A DNA stretch of 64,000 bases from Pseudomonas fluorescens (lineage in GTDB: Bacteria; Pseudomonadota; Gammaproteobacteria; Pseudomonadales; Pseudomonadaceae): contig NZ_KZ477987.1 of NCBI RefSeq assembly GCF_002837185.1, positions 1 through 64,000 on the forward strand. The letters run 5' to 3'. The notes under the pieces are model-generated. The model did no database searches and was not told the origin of the DNA. It saw nothing but the letters and a program-made list of their open reading frames with translations. The position numbers were made by a program, and so were the translations under genes. Numbering within the stretch: the stretch's first letter is position 1; each line of letters begins with the position of its first letter. Below are positions 18,405-29,373 of the stretch, one piece after another.

Positions 18405-18773
18405 TTACTTGACCAGGCGCCAGGTCCACGGATAACGGTAGGCAATGCCCTTATTCGCCTTGATACCGGCAATGATCGTCAGTATCAGCGCTCCAATCAC
18501 CAGCACGGTCATCAACAAAAAGCCGATGACCACGAAGCCCAGCAACAGGCACACCAGCCAGGCGATCGCCACCGTGATCTGGAAGTTCAGGGCTTCCTTG
18601 CCCTGATCATCGATGAACGGGTCCACGTCCTTCTTGAACTGCCACAGGATCAACGGCCCCAACAAACTGCCGAAGGGGAACACCAACCCTGCAAACGCCG
18701 CGAAATGACACAACATCGCCAACTGGCGTACTTCCCCGGACGGTGTCGGAACCGGCAACTGGCTGTCATTCAT
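18405..18773 (-). CDS. DUF4870 membrane protein
   Basis: A 122-residue integral membrane protein with the DUF4870 (formerly Tic20-like) layout: an N-terminal LAMLCHFAAFAGLVFPFGSL span, the conserved GPLILWQFKKDVDPFIDDQG loop, FQITVAIAWLVCLLLGFVVIG and a last span LVIGALILTIIAGIKANKG before RYPWTWRLVK. The role is unknown. It lies 22 bases downstream of rph on the same strand and is probably co-transcribed. Confidence 0.88.
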   Translation of the reverse strand: MNDSQLPVPTPSGEVRQLAMLCHFAAFAGLVFPFGSLLGPLILWQFKKDVDPFIDDQGKEALNFQITVAIAWLVCLLLGFVVIGFLLMTVLVIGALILTIIAGIKANKGIAYRYPWTWRLVK

Positions 18774-18795
18774 GGCGCTTCTCCTGAGGACCGGC

Positions 18796-19518
18796 TTAGT
18801 CAGCCAGTGCGGCGTTTTGCAGTTCGAAAATTTCGGTCATGCCTTTCTGGGCCAGGGCCAGCATGGCGTTCAGCTCGGCCGGCTGGAATGGCGCGCCTTC
18901 GGCGGTGCCCTGCACTTCGATGAAGCCACCGGTGCTGGTCATGACAACGTTCAGGTCGGTCTCGGCGGCCGAGTCTTCCAGGTAGTCCAGGTCCAGCACA
19001 GGCTCGCCCTGGTACATGCCGACCGAGACGGCGGCGATCATTTGCTTGAGCGGGTCACCGCCTTTGAGGCCACCGCGCTTCTTGATCACTTTCAGTGCGT
19101 CGACCAGAGCCACCATGGCGCCGGTGATCGACGCGGTACGGGTGCCGCCATCGGCCTGGATCACATCACAGTCGACGTACAGGGTCACGTCGCCCAGCTT
19201 GGACATGTCCAGGGCAGCGCGCAGGGAACGACCGATCAGGCGCTGGATTTCCAGGGTACGCCCGCCTTGCTTGCCACGACTGGCTTCACGCTGGTTACGC
19301 TCGCCGGTGGCGCGCGGCAGCATGCCGTACTCGGCGGTCAACCAACCCTGGCCCTGGCCCTTGAGGAAGCGCGGCACGCCGTTCTCGACGCTGACGGTGC
19401 AGATCACCTTGGTATCACCAAACTCGACCAGTACGGACCCCTCGGCGTGTTTGGTGTAGTTGCGGGTGATGCGGATCGAGCGGAGCTGATCGGCAGCGCG
19501 ACCACTTGGACGTTTCAT
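18796..19518 (-). CDS. rph: Ribonuclease PH
   Basis: A 240-residue phosphorolytic 3'-5' exoribonuclease that trims tRNA 3' ends. [20 protein letters not shown] opens the protein at the ATG 19518; [20 protein letters not shown], the arginine-rich loop [35 protein letters not shown] (phosphate and RNA contacts) and [20 protein letters not shown] are all present. Length is normal and nothing suggests a frameshift. It is divergent from yicC, as in other Pseudomonas. Confidence 0.96.
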   Translation of the reverse strand: MKRPSGRAADQLRSIRITRNYTKHAEGSVLVEFGDTKVICTVSVENGVPRFLKGQGQGWLTAEYGMLPRATGERNQREASRGKQGGRTLEIQRLIGRSLRAALDMSKLGDVTLYVDCDVIQADGGTRTASITGAMVALVDALKVIKKRGGLKGGDPLKQMIAAVSVGMYQGEPVLDLDYLEDSAAETDLNVVMTSTGGFIEVQGTAEGAPFQPAELNAMLALAQKGMTEIFELQNAALAD

Positions 19519-19734
19519 AGGGAATTCCTGTACTGAGGACGAAAAACTGCCGAGCATTATAGAGCCGCCAGCGGATTCGGGGCACTTCTAAAAATCCGGT
19601 TACGAATACGCGGTCCATCGCCCATTGTCTGGGCGCACCCGCCTCACTGCGCTACACTCCTGCGCCTTTGCAGCCTGTCGGCTCCCATTTCATCATCAGC
19701 CCGTATCTGCGGGACTGCATTGCGAGGTACCTCC

Positions 19735-21229
<1,495 letters not shown>

Positions 21230-21296
21230 TTGGCCCTTCCCAAAATGGCTGCAAGGGCTTTACATTGGCACTTGTAGCGGTTTTGCGAGGGCCTGA

Positions 21297-21333
21297 GAAA
21301 AATCAGCGCTTCCCTAAACGCTGGTGATTTTTT
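21297..21333 (+). terminator. Probable gmk terminator
   Basis: AAAAATC and AGCG on the left pair with CGCT and GATTTTT on the right, with a one-base bulge, and end in a T-run. It lies between gmk and rpoZ. Confidence 0.55.
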
Positions 21334-21396
21334 AAACTGCTCAGTCCGCTCGCCCAACCGGGCAGCGCGCATCTTGCATTCGCTCCGAGGAATACC

Positions 21397-21660
21397 ATGG
21401 CCCGCGTAACCGTTGAAGACTGCCTAGAACACGTGGATAACCGCTTTGAGCTGGTCATGCTCTCTACCAAGCGTGCCCGTCAACTGGCCACTGGCGGCAA
21501 AGAGCCCCTGGTCCAGTGGGAAAACGACAAGCCTACCGTTGTGGCCCTGCGTGAAATCGCTGAAGGCCTGATGAGCTACGAGTTCATCGCCAACGCTGAA
21601 ATCGTTGAAGACGAACCGCTGTTTGCAGCGTTCGAGGACGAGTCCAACGAGGCCGTCTAA
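21397..21660 (+). CDS. rpoZ: RNA polymerase omega subunit
   Basis: An 87-residue omega subunit: [20 protein letters not shown], then RARQLATGG and [13 protein letters not shown], all conserved. Omega helps fold beta-prime and, with it, forms a ppGpp-binding site. It lies directly before spoT, the common gammaproteobacterial order, with a Shine-Dalgarno GAGGAA before the ATG. Confidence 0.96.
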   Translation: MARVTVEDCLEHVDNRFELVMLSTKRARQLATGGKEPLVQWENDKPTVVALREIAEGLMSYEFIANAEIVEDEPLFAAFEDESNEAV

Positions 21661-21720
21661 GCCTATGCCTGGTCGACGTAGCACGGCGCGGGGTCACAGC
21701 CTTCGGCAGGAGTTCACACT

Positions 21721-23826
21721 TTGCCGAGCATAGACGCCCTCGCCGATCGCTTATCGGCCTACCTCGGTCCCGACCAGGTCAACCTGGTCCGCCGAGCGTA
21801 TTTCTACGCCGAACAAGCCCACGACGGCCAACGCCGTCGTAGCGGCGAGGCGTATGTCACCCATCCTCTTGCGGTGGCAAACATTCTTGCCGACATGCAC
21901 ATGGACCATCAGAGCCTGATGGCCGCGATGCTGCATGACGTGATCGAAGACACCGGCATCGCCAAGGAAGCGCTCAGCGCGCAATTTGGCGAAACCGTGG
22001 CCGAACTGGTCGATGGGGTCAGCAAACTGACCCAGATGAACTTCGAGACCAAGGCCGAAGCCCAGGCGGAAAACTTCCAGAAGATGGCCATGGCCATGGC
22101 CCGCGATATCCGCGTGATCCTGGTCAAGCTGGCCGACCGGCTGCACAACATGCGCACGCTGGAAGTGCTCTCCGGCGAAAAACGCCGGCGCATCGCCAAG
22201 GAAACCCTGGAAATCTACGCGCCCATCGCCAACCGCCTGGGCATGCATGCCATTCGTATCGAGTTCGAAGACCTAGGCTTCAAGGCCATGCACCCGATGC
22301 GCTCGGCGCGCATCTTCCAGGCGGTCAAGCGCGCCCGGGGCAACCGCAAGGAAATCGTCAACAAGATCGAAGAGTCCCTGAGCCATTGCCTGGCGATCGA
22401 CGAGATCGAAGGCGAAGTCAGCGGACGGCAGAAACACATCTACGGCATCTACAAGAAGATGCGCGGCAAGCGCCGGGCCTTCAACGAGATCATGGACGTC
22501 TATGCGTTCCGGATCATCGTCGACAAGGTCGACACCTGCTACCGCGTGCTGGGCGCTGTACATAATTTGTACAAACCCCTGCCGGGCCGCTTCAAGGATT
22601 ACATCGCGATTCCCAAGGCCAACGGCTACCAGTCGCTGCATACCACGCTGTTCGGCATGCACGGCGTACCGATCGAGATCCAGATCCGCACCCGCGAAAT
22701 GGAAGAGATGGCCAACAACGGCATCGCCGCCCACTGGCTGTACAAGTCCAGCGGCGATGAGCAGCCCAAGGGCACCCACGCCCGCGCCCGTCAGTGGGTC
22801 AAGGGCGTGCTGGAAATGCAGCAACGCGCCGGCAACTCCCTGGAGTTCATCGAAAGCGTGAAGATCGACCTGTTCCCGGACGAGGTCTACGTGTTCACGC
22901 CCAAGGGCCGGATCATGGAGCTGCCCAAGGGCTCCACGGCAGTCGACTTCGCCTACGCCGTGCACACTGACGTGGGTAACAGCTGCATCGCCTGCCGCAT
23001 CAACCGGCGCCTGGCCCCGCTGTCGGAACCGCTGCAAAGCGGCTCCACGGTGGAGATCGTCAGTGCACCGGGCGCGCGGCCGAATCCGGCCTGGCTCAAC
23101 TTCGTGGTTACCGGCAAGGCGCGCACGCATATCCGCCACGCCTTGAAACTGCAGCGCCGTTCCGAGTCCATCAGCCTGGGCGAACGCCTGCTGAACAAGG
23201 TGCTCAACGGTTTTGACAGTGCCCTAGACAAGATCCCGCAGGAGCGCGTGCAAGCGATGCTCCACGAGTACCGCCAGGAAACCATCGAAGACCTGCTCGA
23301 AGATATCGGCCTGGGCAACCGCATGGCCTACGTGGTCGCGCGCCGCCTGCTCGGCGAAGGCGAACAGTTGCCAAGCCCGGAAGGCCCACTGGCGATTCGC
23401 GGCACCGAGGGCCTGGTGCTCAGCTATGCCAAATGCTGCACGCCGATCCCGGGCGACCCGATTGTCGGCCACCTGTCGGCGGGCAAAGGCATGGTGGTGC
23501 ACCTGGACAACTGCCGCAACATCACCGAAATCCGTCACAACCCGGAAAAATGCATCCAGCTTTCGTGGGCCAAGGATGTCACCGGCGAATTCAATGTCGA
23601 GCTGCGCGTGGAGCTGGAGCACCAGCGTGGCTTGATCGCCCTGCTGGCCAGCAGCGTCAACGCGGCCGACGGCAATATCGAGAAAATCAGCATGGACGAA
23701 CGCGATGGGCGCATCAGCGTGGTCCAGCTGGTGGTCAGCGTGCACGACCGCGTGCACCTGGCTCGCGTGATCAAGAAGCTGCGCGCCTTGACCGGTGTGA
23801 TCCGCATCACCCGCATGCGTGCATAA
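21721..23826 (+). CDS. spoT: Bifunctional (p)ppGpp synthetase/hydrolase SpoT
   Basis: A 701-residue RelA/SpoT homologue with all domains. The hydrolase HD domain is at about 25-180 (HDGQRRRSGEAYVTHPLAVA, AMLHDVIEDT, KLADRLHNMRTL). The synthetase domain is at about 210-360 (DVYAFRIIVDKVDTCYRVLG, RFKDYIAIPKANGYQSLHT), then TGS at about 385-445 (DEVYVFTPKGRIMELPKGST) and ACT at the C-terminus. It starts with TTG, supported by GGAG 8 bases before it. It sets (p)ppGpp levels in response to carbon, fatty-acid and iron stress. ridA follows after 24 bases. Confidence 0.96.
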   Translation: MPSIDALADRLSAYLGPDQVNLVRRAYFYAEQAHDGQRRRSGEAYVTHPLAVANILADMHMDHQSLMAAMLHDVIEDTGIAKEALSAQFGETVAELVDGVSKLTQMNFETKAEAQAENFQKMAMAMARDIRVILVKLADRLHNMRTLEVLSGEKRRRIAKETLEIYAPIANRLGMHAIRIEFEDLGFKAMHPMRSARIFQAVKRARGNRKEIVNKIEESLSHCLAIDEIEGEVSGRQKHIYGIYKKMRGKRRAFNEIMDVYAFRIIVDKVDTCYRVLGAVHNLYKPLPGRFKDYIAIPKANGYQSLHTTLFGMHGVPIEIQIRTREMEEMANNGIAAHWLYKSSGDEQPKGTHARARQWVKGVLEMQQRAGNSLEFIESVKIDLFPDEVYVFTPKGRIMELPKGSTAVDFAYAVHTDVGNSCIACRINRRLAPLSEPLQSGSTVEIVSAPGARPNPAWLNFVVTGKARTHIRHALKLQRRSESISLGERLLNKVLNGFDSALDKIPQERVQAMLHEYRQETIEDLLEDIGLGNRMAYVVARRLLGEGEQLPSPEGPLAIRGTEGLVLSYAKCCTPIPGDPIVGHLSAGKGMVVHLDNCRNITEIRHNPEKCIQLSWAKDVTGEFNVELRVELEHQRGLIALLASSVNAADGNIEKISMDERDGRISVVQLVVSVHDRVHLARVIKKLRALTGVIRITRMRA

Positions 23827-23850
23827 CCGATCCATTACAAGGAGTCACTC

Positions 23851-24231
23851 ATGACCAAGACAGTAATCACCAGCGACAAAGCCCCGGCCGCCATCGGTAC
23901 TTATTCCCAGGCGATCAAGGCGGGCAACACCGTCTACATGTCCGGCCAGATCCCGCTGGACCCAAAGACCATGGAACTGGTGGAAGGCTTCGAAGCACAG
24001 ACCGTACAGGTCTTCGAAAACCTCAAGTCCGTGGCTGAAGCGGCTGGCGGCTCCTTCAAGGACATCGTCAAGCTGAACATCTTCCTGACCGACCTGAGCC
24101 ACTTCGCCAAGGTCAACGAGATCATGGGCAAGTACTTCGAACAGCCGTACCCAGCCCGCGCCGCCATCGGCGTTGCTGCCCTGCCGAAGGGCGCGCAGGT
24201 TGAAATGGACGCGATTCTGGTCATCGAGTAA
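23851..24231 (+). CDS. ridA: Reactive intermediate deaminase RidA
   Basis: A 126-residue RidA (YjgF/YER057c/UK114) protein that hydrolyses enamine/imine intermediates from PLP enzymes before they cause damage. [10 protein letters not shown], the conserved Arg in [24 protein letters not shown] (substrate carboxylate contact) and the C-terminal acidic IE are present. The Shine-Dalgarno AAGGAG precedes the ATG. Following spoT is the usual position in gammaproteobacteria. Confidence 0.95.
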   Translation: MTKTVITSDKAPAAIGTYSQAIKAGNTVYMSGQIPLDPKTMELVEGFEAQTVQVFENLKSVAEAAGGSFKDIVKLNIFLTDLSHFAKVNEIMGKYFEQPYPARAAIGVAALPKGAQVEMDAILVIE

Positions 24232-24239
24232 AAACACCC

Positions 24240-24262
24240 GGCGCAGCTTCAATCGCTGCGCC
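24240..24262 (+). terminator. Hairpin after ridA
   Basis: An 8-base perfect stem GGCGCAGC / GCTGCGCC with a 7-base loop, just after the ridA stop. The following TTCGTTT is a poor T-tract, so termination may be partial. Confidence 0.45.
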
Positions 24263-24287
24263 GACTTCGTTTCAGAAGGATTTAGTC

Positions 24288-25031
24288 ATGCGCAAAGCGC
24301 TTGTAGCCTCGTCGTTGCTCGCCCTGCTGCTCGGCGGCTGTGCCAGCAACCCTGCCAATCTGGATGTCAGCGGGACCTGGATCAACCAGGCCGCCATCGA
24401 TGCGGCAGCCAAGGGCGGCCCTTTGCGCGAAGCCTTGCAGACCTTTGGCCCGAACCTGGAATGGGAGGTCAACACCAAGGCCTTGCAGGCACGCTACTAC
24501 AACGGTTTTGAAGTAGCGGAAGGCAAGTTGCAGACGGACAAGCCAGGCGCCTGGAGCGTGGACTTCTACGGCAGCGCTGCCACCGAGCTCAAGCGCAGGG
24601 GCAAAAAGCTGCTGCAAGTGGCCAACGACAATGAGCCTGAGCAACTGTTCATGCGCCCCAAGGATCCGGCTCCGGAGGGCGCGCCACTGGGCGCCAACTT
24701 CGAGCGGGCGCTCTATGCGGCGTACATGGGCGGGGACTGGAAGATCACCGACGGGGTCGGCAATGGCGCCACCGTACAGTTCCAGGCTGACGGCAAGATT
24801 GTCGGCCTGCCTGGGGTGGACCGCTACTCCCTGTGCCTAGCGGGCGATTGCGCCTCGATGAGCGGCGGTTATGACAGCATCTGGCTGCAATTGAATGGCG
24901 TGGGCAATCCGTGGATCTTTGCGCGCAAGGGCAAGCAACTGGAGATTTTCCAGGCGATCAACACGGCGCAAGCGGATGAAGTGCCTCAGTTCACCCAAGG
25001 CCCTCGCCAATGGCTGCTTGAAAAGCAATAA
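24288..25031 (+). CDS. Conserved hypothetical lipoprotein
   Basis: A 247-residue lipoprotein: signal MRKALVASSLLALLLGGC with lipid-acceptor Cys 18 and Ala at +2 position (CAS), which favours outer-membrane sorting. Two similar stretches can be seen, VSGTWINQAAIDAAAKGGPL near residue 25 and the later GADGKIVGLPG-type strand region, giving a beta-rich look. A pair of cysteines (YSLCLAGDCASM) could form a disulphide. I do not recognise a function. It follows ridA and may be expressed with it through the weak hairpin. Confidence 0.8.
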   Translation: MRKALVASSLLALLLGGCASNPANLDVSGTWINQAAIDAAAKGGPLREALQTFGPNLEWEVNTKALQARYYNGFEVAEGKLQTDKPGAWSVDFYGSAATELKRRGKKLLQVANDNEPEQLFMRPKDPAPEGAPLGANFERALYAAYMGGDWKITDGVGNGATVQFQADGKIVGLPGVDRYSLCLAGDCASMSGGYDSIWLQLNGVGNPWIFARKGKQLEIFQAINTAQADEVPQFTQGPRQWLLEKQ

Positions 25032-25052
25032 CCGACCGGGCAAGCAGCTAAA

Positions 25053-25080
25053 TGTGGGAGGGGGCTTGCCCCCTCCCACA
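25053..25080. repeat. REP palindrome
   Basis: Perfect TGTGGGAGGGGG-CTTG-CCCCCTCCCACA between the convergent lipoprotein and SDR genes. Confidence 0.85.
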
Positions 25081-25094
25081 TTCCAGACGGTGTT

Positions 25095-25946
25095 TCAACC
25101 CTTGAGGATGGCTGCATAGCCTTCCCGGTAAGTCGGATAGGTCGGTGCCCACCCCAGCGCCTTGGCCCGCGCATTACTGCATTGCTTGCTGCCGGCACGC
25201 CGCACACTGGCGTCCTCGGACCACTCTGTCACCCCCAGATACTCACGCAACCAACCCACCACTTCGGCCAATGGTGCGGGCGCGTCGTCGACACCGATAT
25301 AGACCTTGTCCAGCGAACCGCCCTGCTCCACATGACGCAGCAAAAACGCCAGCAAGCCCGCCGCGTCATCCGCGTGAATCCGGTTGCCATATAAAGGCGG
25401 GTCAATCGCCACGCGGTAGCCCTGGCGAACCTGGGTCAACAGCCACTCACGGCCCGGGCCGTAAATGCCGGTCAATCGCACCACGCTCGCCGGGATGCCG
25501 CTGTTGAGCGCAACCTGCTCGGCCTCGAGCATGACCTGGCCGGAATAACCTTTGGCCTGGGTTTCAGAGGTTTCGTCGACCCACTCGCCATTCTGCTGTC
25601 CATACACACTGCTGCTGGACACGAACAGCAGGTGCCTGGGCGCCTGACCGTAATCCTGCAGCCACTCCAGCACATGCTTCAAACCCTGCACATACGCCGC
25701 GCGATAGCCGGCCTCGTCGTGGTCGGTGGCTGCGGCGCAGTACACCAGGTAATCCACCCCGCCGATCGGCCAGGTCTCAGGGCAGTCTTTAATGAACAGG
25801 TCGCCGGCGATGCCGATCACGCCCTCGGGAAGACGTGAAATATCGCGGCGCAGGCCATGCACCTCCCATCCTCCGGCCAGCAATTGGCTAGCCAGCCGAC
25901 TACCCACATCGCCGCAACCGGCAATCACAACAGAAGGCGCAGACAT
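25095..25946 (-). CDS. SDR-family NAD(P)-binding protein (YeeZ-like)
   Basis: A 283-residue extended short-chain dehydrogenase/epimerase. The N-terminal nucleotide motif is VVIAGCGDVGSRLASQL, FVSSSSVYGQQNGEWVDE is the Ser/Tyr active-site region, and VVRLTGIYGPGRE is typical of epimerases. The lysine expected four residues after the catalytic Tyr is not obvious (YSGQVM), so the catalytic role is uncertain. Of two adjacent ATGs I chose the second at 25946, 7 bases after GGAG. Substrate unknown. Confidence 0.82.
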   Translation of the reverse strand: MSAPSVVIAGCGDVGSRLASQLLAGGWEVHGLRRDISRLPEGVIGIAGDLFIKDCPETWPIGGVDYLVYCAAATDHDEAGYRAAYVQGLKHVLEWLQDYGQAPRHLLFVSSSSVYGQQNGEWVDETSETQAKGYSGQVMLEAEQVALNSGIPASVVRLTGIYGPGREWLLTQVRQGYRVAIDPPLYGNRIHADDAAGLLAFLLRHVEQGGSLDKVYIGVDDAPAPLAEVVGWLREYLGVTEWSEDASVRRAGSKQCSNARAKALGWAPTYPTYREGYAAILKG

Positions 25947-26135
25947 CATAAAACTCCATTCTCAAAGGCGCAGATTAGCCGCGCGAGAGGATCAACGGCC
26001 AGTAAAAAGCGAAATAAAGTAACAGTGCCACTTTAGTTAACAAGAATTACTTGCAATAATAACCACCCATTTGTCCTCGACCCGCAGGGGTCTGGCAGGA
26101 CGATCACCCATTATTTTCTCTCAGGTCCGGCCAGC

Positions 26136-27110
26136 ATGACACGTAATACAAACCCCGCTTCGCCAACCAAGCCTCACAGCCCATCCCGCGCCTGGCGTGC
26201 GATTGCTGCGATGCTGTTCAGCGTACTGCTGGCGCCGACCGCCGCTTTCGCTGATGCCACCGCACCTGCCGCTCCAGCCGCTGCCGAGCAGAATGCCGCC
26301 ACCCCGGCTGCCCCAGCCGCCGCGCCAACCGCCACCGACCCGGCCCCGGCTGCAGCGCCTGCCGACGAAACCGGCGTTGTGCTGGAAGAAGACAACACAC
26401 TGGGCATGGCACACGACCTGTCTCCGTGGGGCATGTACCAGAACGCCGACGTGGTGGTAAAAGCCGTGATGATCGGCCTGGCCATCGCCTCCATCATTAC
26501 CTGGACCATCTGGATCGCCAAAGGCTTCGAGCTGCTGGGCGCCAAGCGTCGCCTGCGTACTGAAATCGTCCACCTGAAAAAAGCCACCACCCTCAAGGAA
26601 GCGAGTGAAACCGCGACCAAGAAGGGCACCCTGGCCAATACCCTGGTGCACGACGCGCTGGAAGAAATGCGCCTGTCGGCCAACACCCGCGAAAAAGAAG
26701 GCATCAAGGAGCGTGTCAGCTTCCGCCTGGAGCGTCTGGTGGCGGCCTGCGGCCGTAACATGAGCAGCGGCACCGGCGTGCTGGCCACCATCGGTTCCAC
26801 TGCGCCCTTCGTCGGCCTGTTCGGTACCGTGTGGGGCATCATGAACAGCTTTATCGGCATCGCCAAAACCCAGACCACCAACCTCGCCGTGGTCGCCCCC
26901 GGCATCGCCGAAGCCCTGCTGGCTACCGCCCTGGGCCTGGTTGCCGCGATTCCTGCGGTGGTGATCTACAACGTCTTCGCCCGTTCGATTGCCGGCTACA
27001 AGGCCCAGGTGTCGGATGCGTCGGCAGAAGTCCTGCTGCTGGTCAGCCGCGACCTCGATCACCTGCCTCCCGAGCGCAGCTCGCAACCGCACATGGTGAA
27101 AGTGGGGTAA
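26136..27110 (+). CDS. exbB: TonB-system proton channel subunit ExbB
   Basis: A 324-residue ExbB with the long N-terminal extension usual in Pseudomonas: a cleavable signal (LFSVLLAPTAAFA) and an Ala/Pro-rich linker before the first span at about residues 108-130. Two further spans are VLATIGSTAPFVGLFGTVWG (with the conserved Thr/Pro) and EALLATALGLVAAIPAVVIY. With ExbD it forms the inner-membrane motor that uses the proton gradient to energise TonB. exbD follows after 6 bases. The AT-rich gap upstream (about 26030-26110) may hold an iron-responsive site, but no clear Fur box was found. Confidence 0.94.
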   Translation: MTRNTNPASPTKPHSPSRAWRAIAAMLFSVLLAPTAAFADATAPAAPAAAEQNAATPAAPAAAPTATDPAPAAAPADETGVVLEEDNTLGMAHDLSPWGMYQNADVVVKAVMIGLAIASIITWTIWIAKGFELLGAKRRLRTEIVHLKKATTLKEASETATKKGTLANTLVHDALEEMRLSANTREKEGIKERVSFRLERLVAACGRNMSSGTGVLATIGSTAPFVGLFGTVWGIMNSFIGIAKTQTTNLAVVAPGIAEALLATALGLVAAIPAVVIYNVFARSIAGYKAQVSDASAEVLLLVSRDLDHLPPERSSQPHMVKVG

Positions 27111-27116
27111 TCGGCC

Positions 27117-27542
27117 ATGGGCCTGCATTTGAATCAAGGCGACGACGAACTCGTCGAGAACCACGAAATCAACGTCACGCCGTTTATCGACGTGATGCTG
27201 GTGCTGCTGATCATCTTCATGGTGGCCGCACCGTTGGCCACCGTGGATATCAAGGTCGACCTTCCCGCCTCCAGCGCCAAGCCGGCGCCGCGGCCGGAGA
27301 AGCCGATTTTCCTCAGCGTGAAGGCGGATCAACGCCTGTTCCTGGGTGAAGAAGAAGTCAAGGCCGAAACCCTGGGGCCGGTGCTCGACGCCAAGACCCA
27401 GGGCAAGAAAGACACGACGATCTTCTTCCAGGCCGACAAGGGCGTGGACTACGGCGACCTGATGAGCGTGATGGATGCCCTGCGGGCAGCCGGCTACCTC
27501 AAGGTAGGCCTGGTCGGACTTGAGACGGCAGCCAAGAAATGA
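27117..27542 (+). CDS. exbD: TonB-system proton channel subunit ExbD
   Basis: A 141-residue ExbD: a cytoplasmic lead HEINVTPFIDVMLVLLIIFM with the essential membrane Asp (VTPFIDVML), one span, and a periplasmic domain. It assembles as a dimer inside the ExbB pentamer. Its stop overlaps the tonB start by 4 bases (ATGA), so the three-gene operon exbB-exbD-tonB is translationally coupled at this point. Confidence 0.95.
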   Translation: MGLHLNQGDDELVENHEINVTPFIDVMLVLLIIFMVAAPLATVDIKVDLPASSAKPAPRPEKPIFLSVKADQRLFLGEEEVKAETLGPVLDAKTQGKKDTTIFFQADKGVDYGDLMSVMDALRAAGYLKVGLVGLETAAKK

Positions 27543-28285
27543 TCACGACGCGCCACAAACTGACGCGTTATGGCACCAGCCTCGCAGTCGTGCTGGGCGT
27601 GCATGCCGTTGCGATCATCATCGCGCTCCAATGGTCCGCGCCGCAGGCGATTCAGCTGCCGCCGGCCGCGATGGTCATCGACCTCGCGCCCCTGCCGGCG
27701 CCACCGCCGCCTCCGGCACCGCCCAAGGTCGTTGCGCCACCGCCACCACCGGTCGAAGAGCTGCCTCTGCCGAAGTTGGCCGAAGCGCCCAAGCCAACGA
27801 TCCAGGTGCCCAAGCCGGTCAAACCCAAGCCCAAGCCCCAGCCGCCCAAGCCGGTGGAGAAGAAGCCCGAGCCGCCCAAGGAAAAACCTTCCGAAGAGCC
27901 ACCGAGCGACACGCCGCCGAGCAACGCGCCTGCGCAAAAATCCGCGCAGCCCGCCCCCGGCCCATCGGCACAGCAGCTTGCCGCCCAGGCATCCTGGCAA
28001 AGTACCCTGCTGGCACACCTGCAGAAGTACAAGAAGTACCCGCCAGGCGCGCAGCAGCGTGGCAAGGAAGGCATGAACCGCCTGCGCTTCGTGGTGGATG
28101 GCGAAGGCAATGTGCTGTCCTATGAGTTGGAGGGCCGCTCCGGCAACGCCGACCTGGACCGCGCGACGCTGGACATGATCCGCAAGGCTCAACCCTTGCC
28201 CAAGCCGCCAGCCGACCTGCTGAAAAACGGCAGTGTGGAACTCGTCGCACCGTTCGTTTACAACATCGACAAGCGCCGCCGCTAG
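27539..28285 (+). CDS. tonB: Energy transducer TonB
   Basis: A 248-residue TonB. An N-terminal signal anchor (LAVVLGVHAVAIIIALQW, with the conserved His) is followed by a Pro-rich spacer, residues about 45-150, with PxP and KPKPKPQPPKP repeats that span the periplasm. The C-terminal domain (LLAHLQKYKKYPPGAQQRGK, LRFVVDGEGNVLSYELEGRSG) contacts the TonB box of outer-membrane transporters for siderophores and cobalamin. Length is normal. A REP element follows the stop. Confidence 0.95.
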   Translation: MITTRHKLTRYGTSLAVVLGVHAVAIIIALQWSAPQAIQLPPAAMVIDLAPLPAPPPPPAPPKVVAPPPPPVEELPLPKLAEAPKPTIQVPKPVKPKPKPQPPKPVEKKPEPPKEKPSEEPPSDTPPSNAPAQKSAQPAPGPSAQQLAAQASWQSTLLAHLQKYKKYPPGAQQRGKEGMNRLRFVVDGEGNVLSYELEGRSGNADLDRATLDMIRKAQPLPKPPADLLKNGSVELVAPFVYNIDKRRR

Positions 28286-28292
28286 CCGGGCA

Positions 28293-28322
28293 CTGTGGGA
28301 GGGGGCGTGCTCCCTCCCACAG
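28293..28322. repeat. REP palindrome, diverged
   Basis: CTGTGGGAGGG...CCCTCCCACAG with central GGCGTGCT instead of the usual GGCTTGCC; it separates tonB from oxyR and is likely to stabilise or end the tonB message. Confidence 0.75.
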
Positions 28323-28444
28323 TCGGCTTCAGCGAATCAGCAAAATTACCGACAGCCCCCGCTCAATCCCCAGCAAAGTTCTGATAACGTGCGCCTATCG
28401 ATTGCAGCCGGTATGCTTGGCCCGCAACTTCATGGACGCCCGCT

Positions 28445-29365
28445 ATGACTCTTACAGAATTACGCTACATCGTGACCCTCGCCCAGGAACAGCATTTCGG
28501 CCACGCGGCCGAGCGCTGCCACGTCAGCCAGCCGACGCTGTCGGTGGGCGTGAAGAAGCTTGAAGACGAACTCGGTGTACTGATTTTCGAGCGCAGCAAG
28601 AGCGCCGTGCGCCTCACCCCCGTGGGCGAAGGCATCGTTGCCCAGGCCCAGAAGGTGCTGGAACAGGCGCAAAGCATTCGCGAACTGGCCCAGGCCGGCA
28701 AGAACCAGCTGACCGCACCGCTCAAGGTCGGCGCCATCTACACCGTCGGCCCCTACCTGTTCCCGCACCTGATCCCGCAACTGCACCGCGTCGCGCCGCA
28801 GATGCCGCTGTATATCGAAGAAAACTTCACCCACGTACTGCGCGACAAACTGCGCAACGGCGAGCTGGACGCGATCATCATCGCCCTGCCGTTCAATGAG
28901 GCGGATGTGCTGACGCTGCCGCTCTACGATGAGCCGTTCTATGTGCTGATGCCGGCCTCCCACCCGTGGACCAAAAAGGACAGCATCGACGCCGGCCTGC
29001 TCAACGACAAGAGCCTGCTGCTGCTCGGTGAAGGCCACTGCTTCCGCGACCAGGTCCTGGAAGCCTGCCCCACCCTGACCAAGGGCAACGACGGCGCCAA
29101 GCACACCACGGTGGAATCCAGCTCCCTGGAGACCATTCGCCACATGGTCGCTTCCGGCCTGGGTATTTCGATTCTGCCGTTGTCGGCGGTAGACAGCCAT
29201 CACTACGCCCCCGGCGTGATCGAAGTGCGCCCACTCACGCCACCGGTGCCCTTCCGCACCGTGGCCATCGCCTGGCGCGCCAGCTTCCCGCGCCCCAAAG
29301 CGATTGAGATCCTCGCCGACTCGATCCGCCTGTGCTCGGTGGCCAAACCGCCTGCTGCGAGCTAA
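28445..29365 (+). CDS. oxyR: Hydrogen peroxide regulator OxyR
   Basis: A 306-residue LysR-type regulator. The N-terminal HTH is HFGHAAERCHVSQPTLSVGVKKLEDELG. The redox cysteines fall exactly at 199 and 208 in GEGHCFRDQVLEACP, the OxyR disulphide switch. Oxidised OxyR activates catalase, alkyl hydroperoxide reductase and related genes. It lies just upstream of recG (8-base gap), an arrangement conserved in Pseudomonas where both genes are co-transcribed. Confidence 0.95.
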   Translation: MTLTELRYIVTLAQEQHFGHAAERCHVSQPTLSVGVKKLEDELGVLIFERSKSAVRLTPVGEGIVAQAQKVLEQAQSIRELAQAGKNQLTAPLKVGAIYTVGPYLFPHLIPQLHRVAPQMPLYIEENFTHVLRDKLRNGELDAIIIALPFNEADVLTLPLYDEPFYVLMPASHPWTKKDSIDAGLLNDKSLLLLGEGHCFRDQVLEACPTLTKGNDGAKHTTVESSSLETIRHMVASGLGISILPLSAVDSHHYAPGVIEVRPLTPPVPFRTVAIAWRASFPRPKAIEILADSIRLCSVAKPPAAS

Positions 29366-29373
29366 GTAACGGT

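Noticed and set aside
26030..26115. Fur box before exbB
   Set aside because: The AT-rich stretch around GAATTACTTGCAATAATAA has only weak symmetry and a poor match to the Fur consensus, so it is not listed as a feature.
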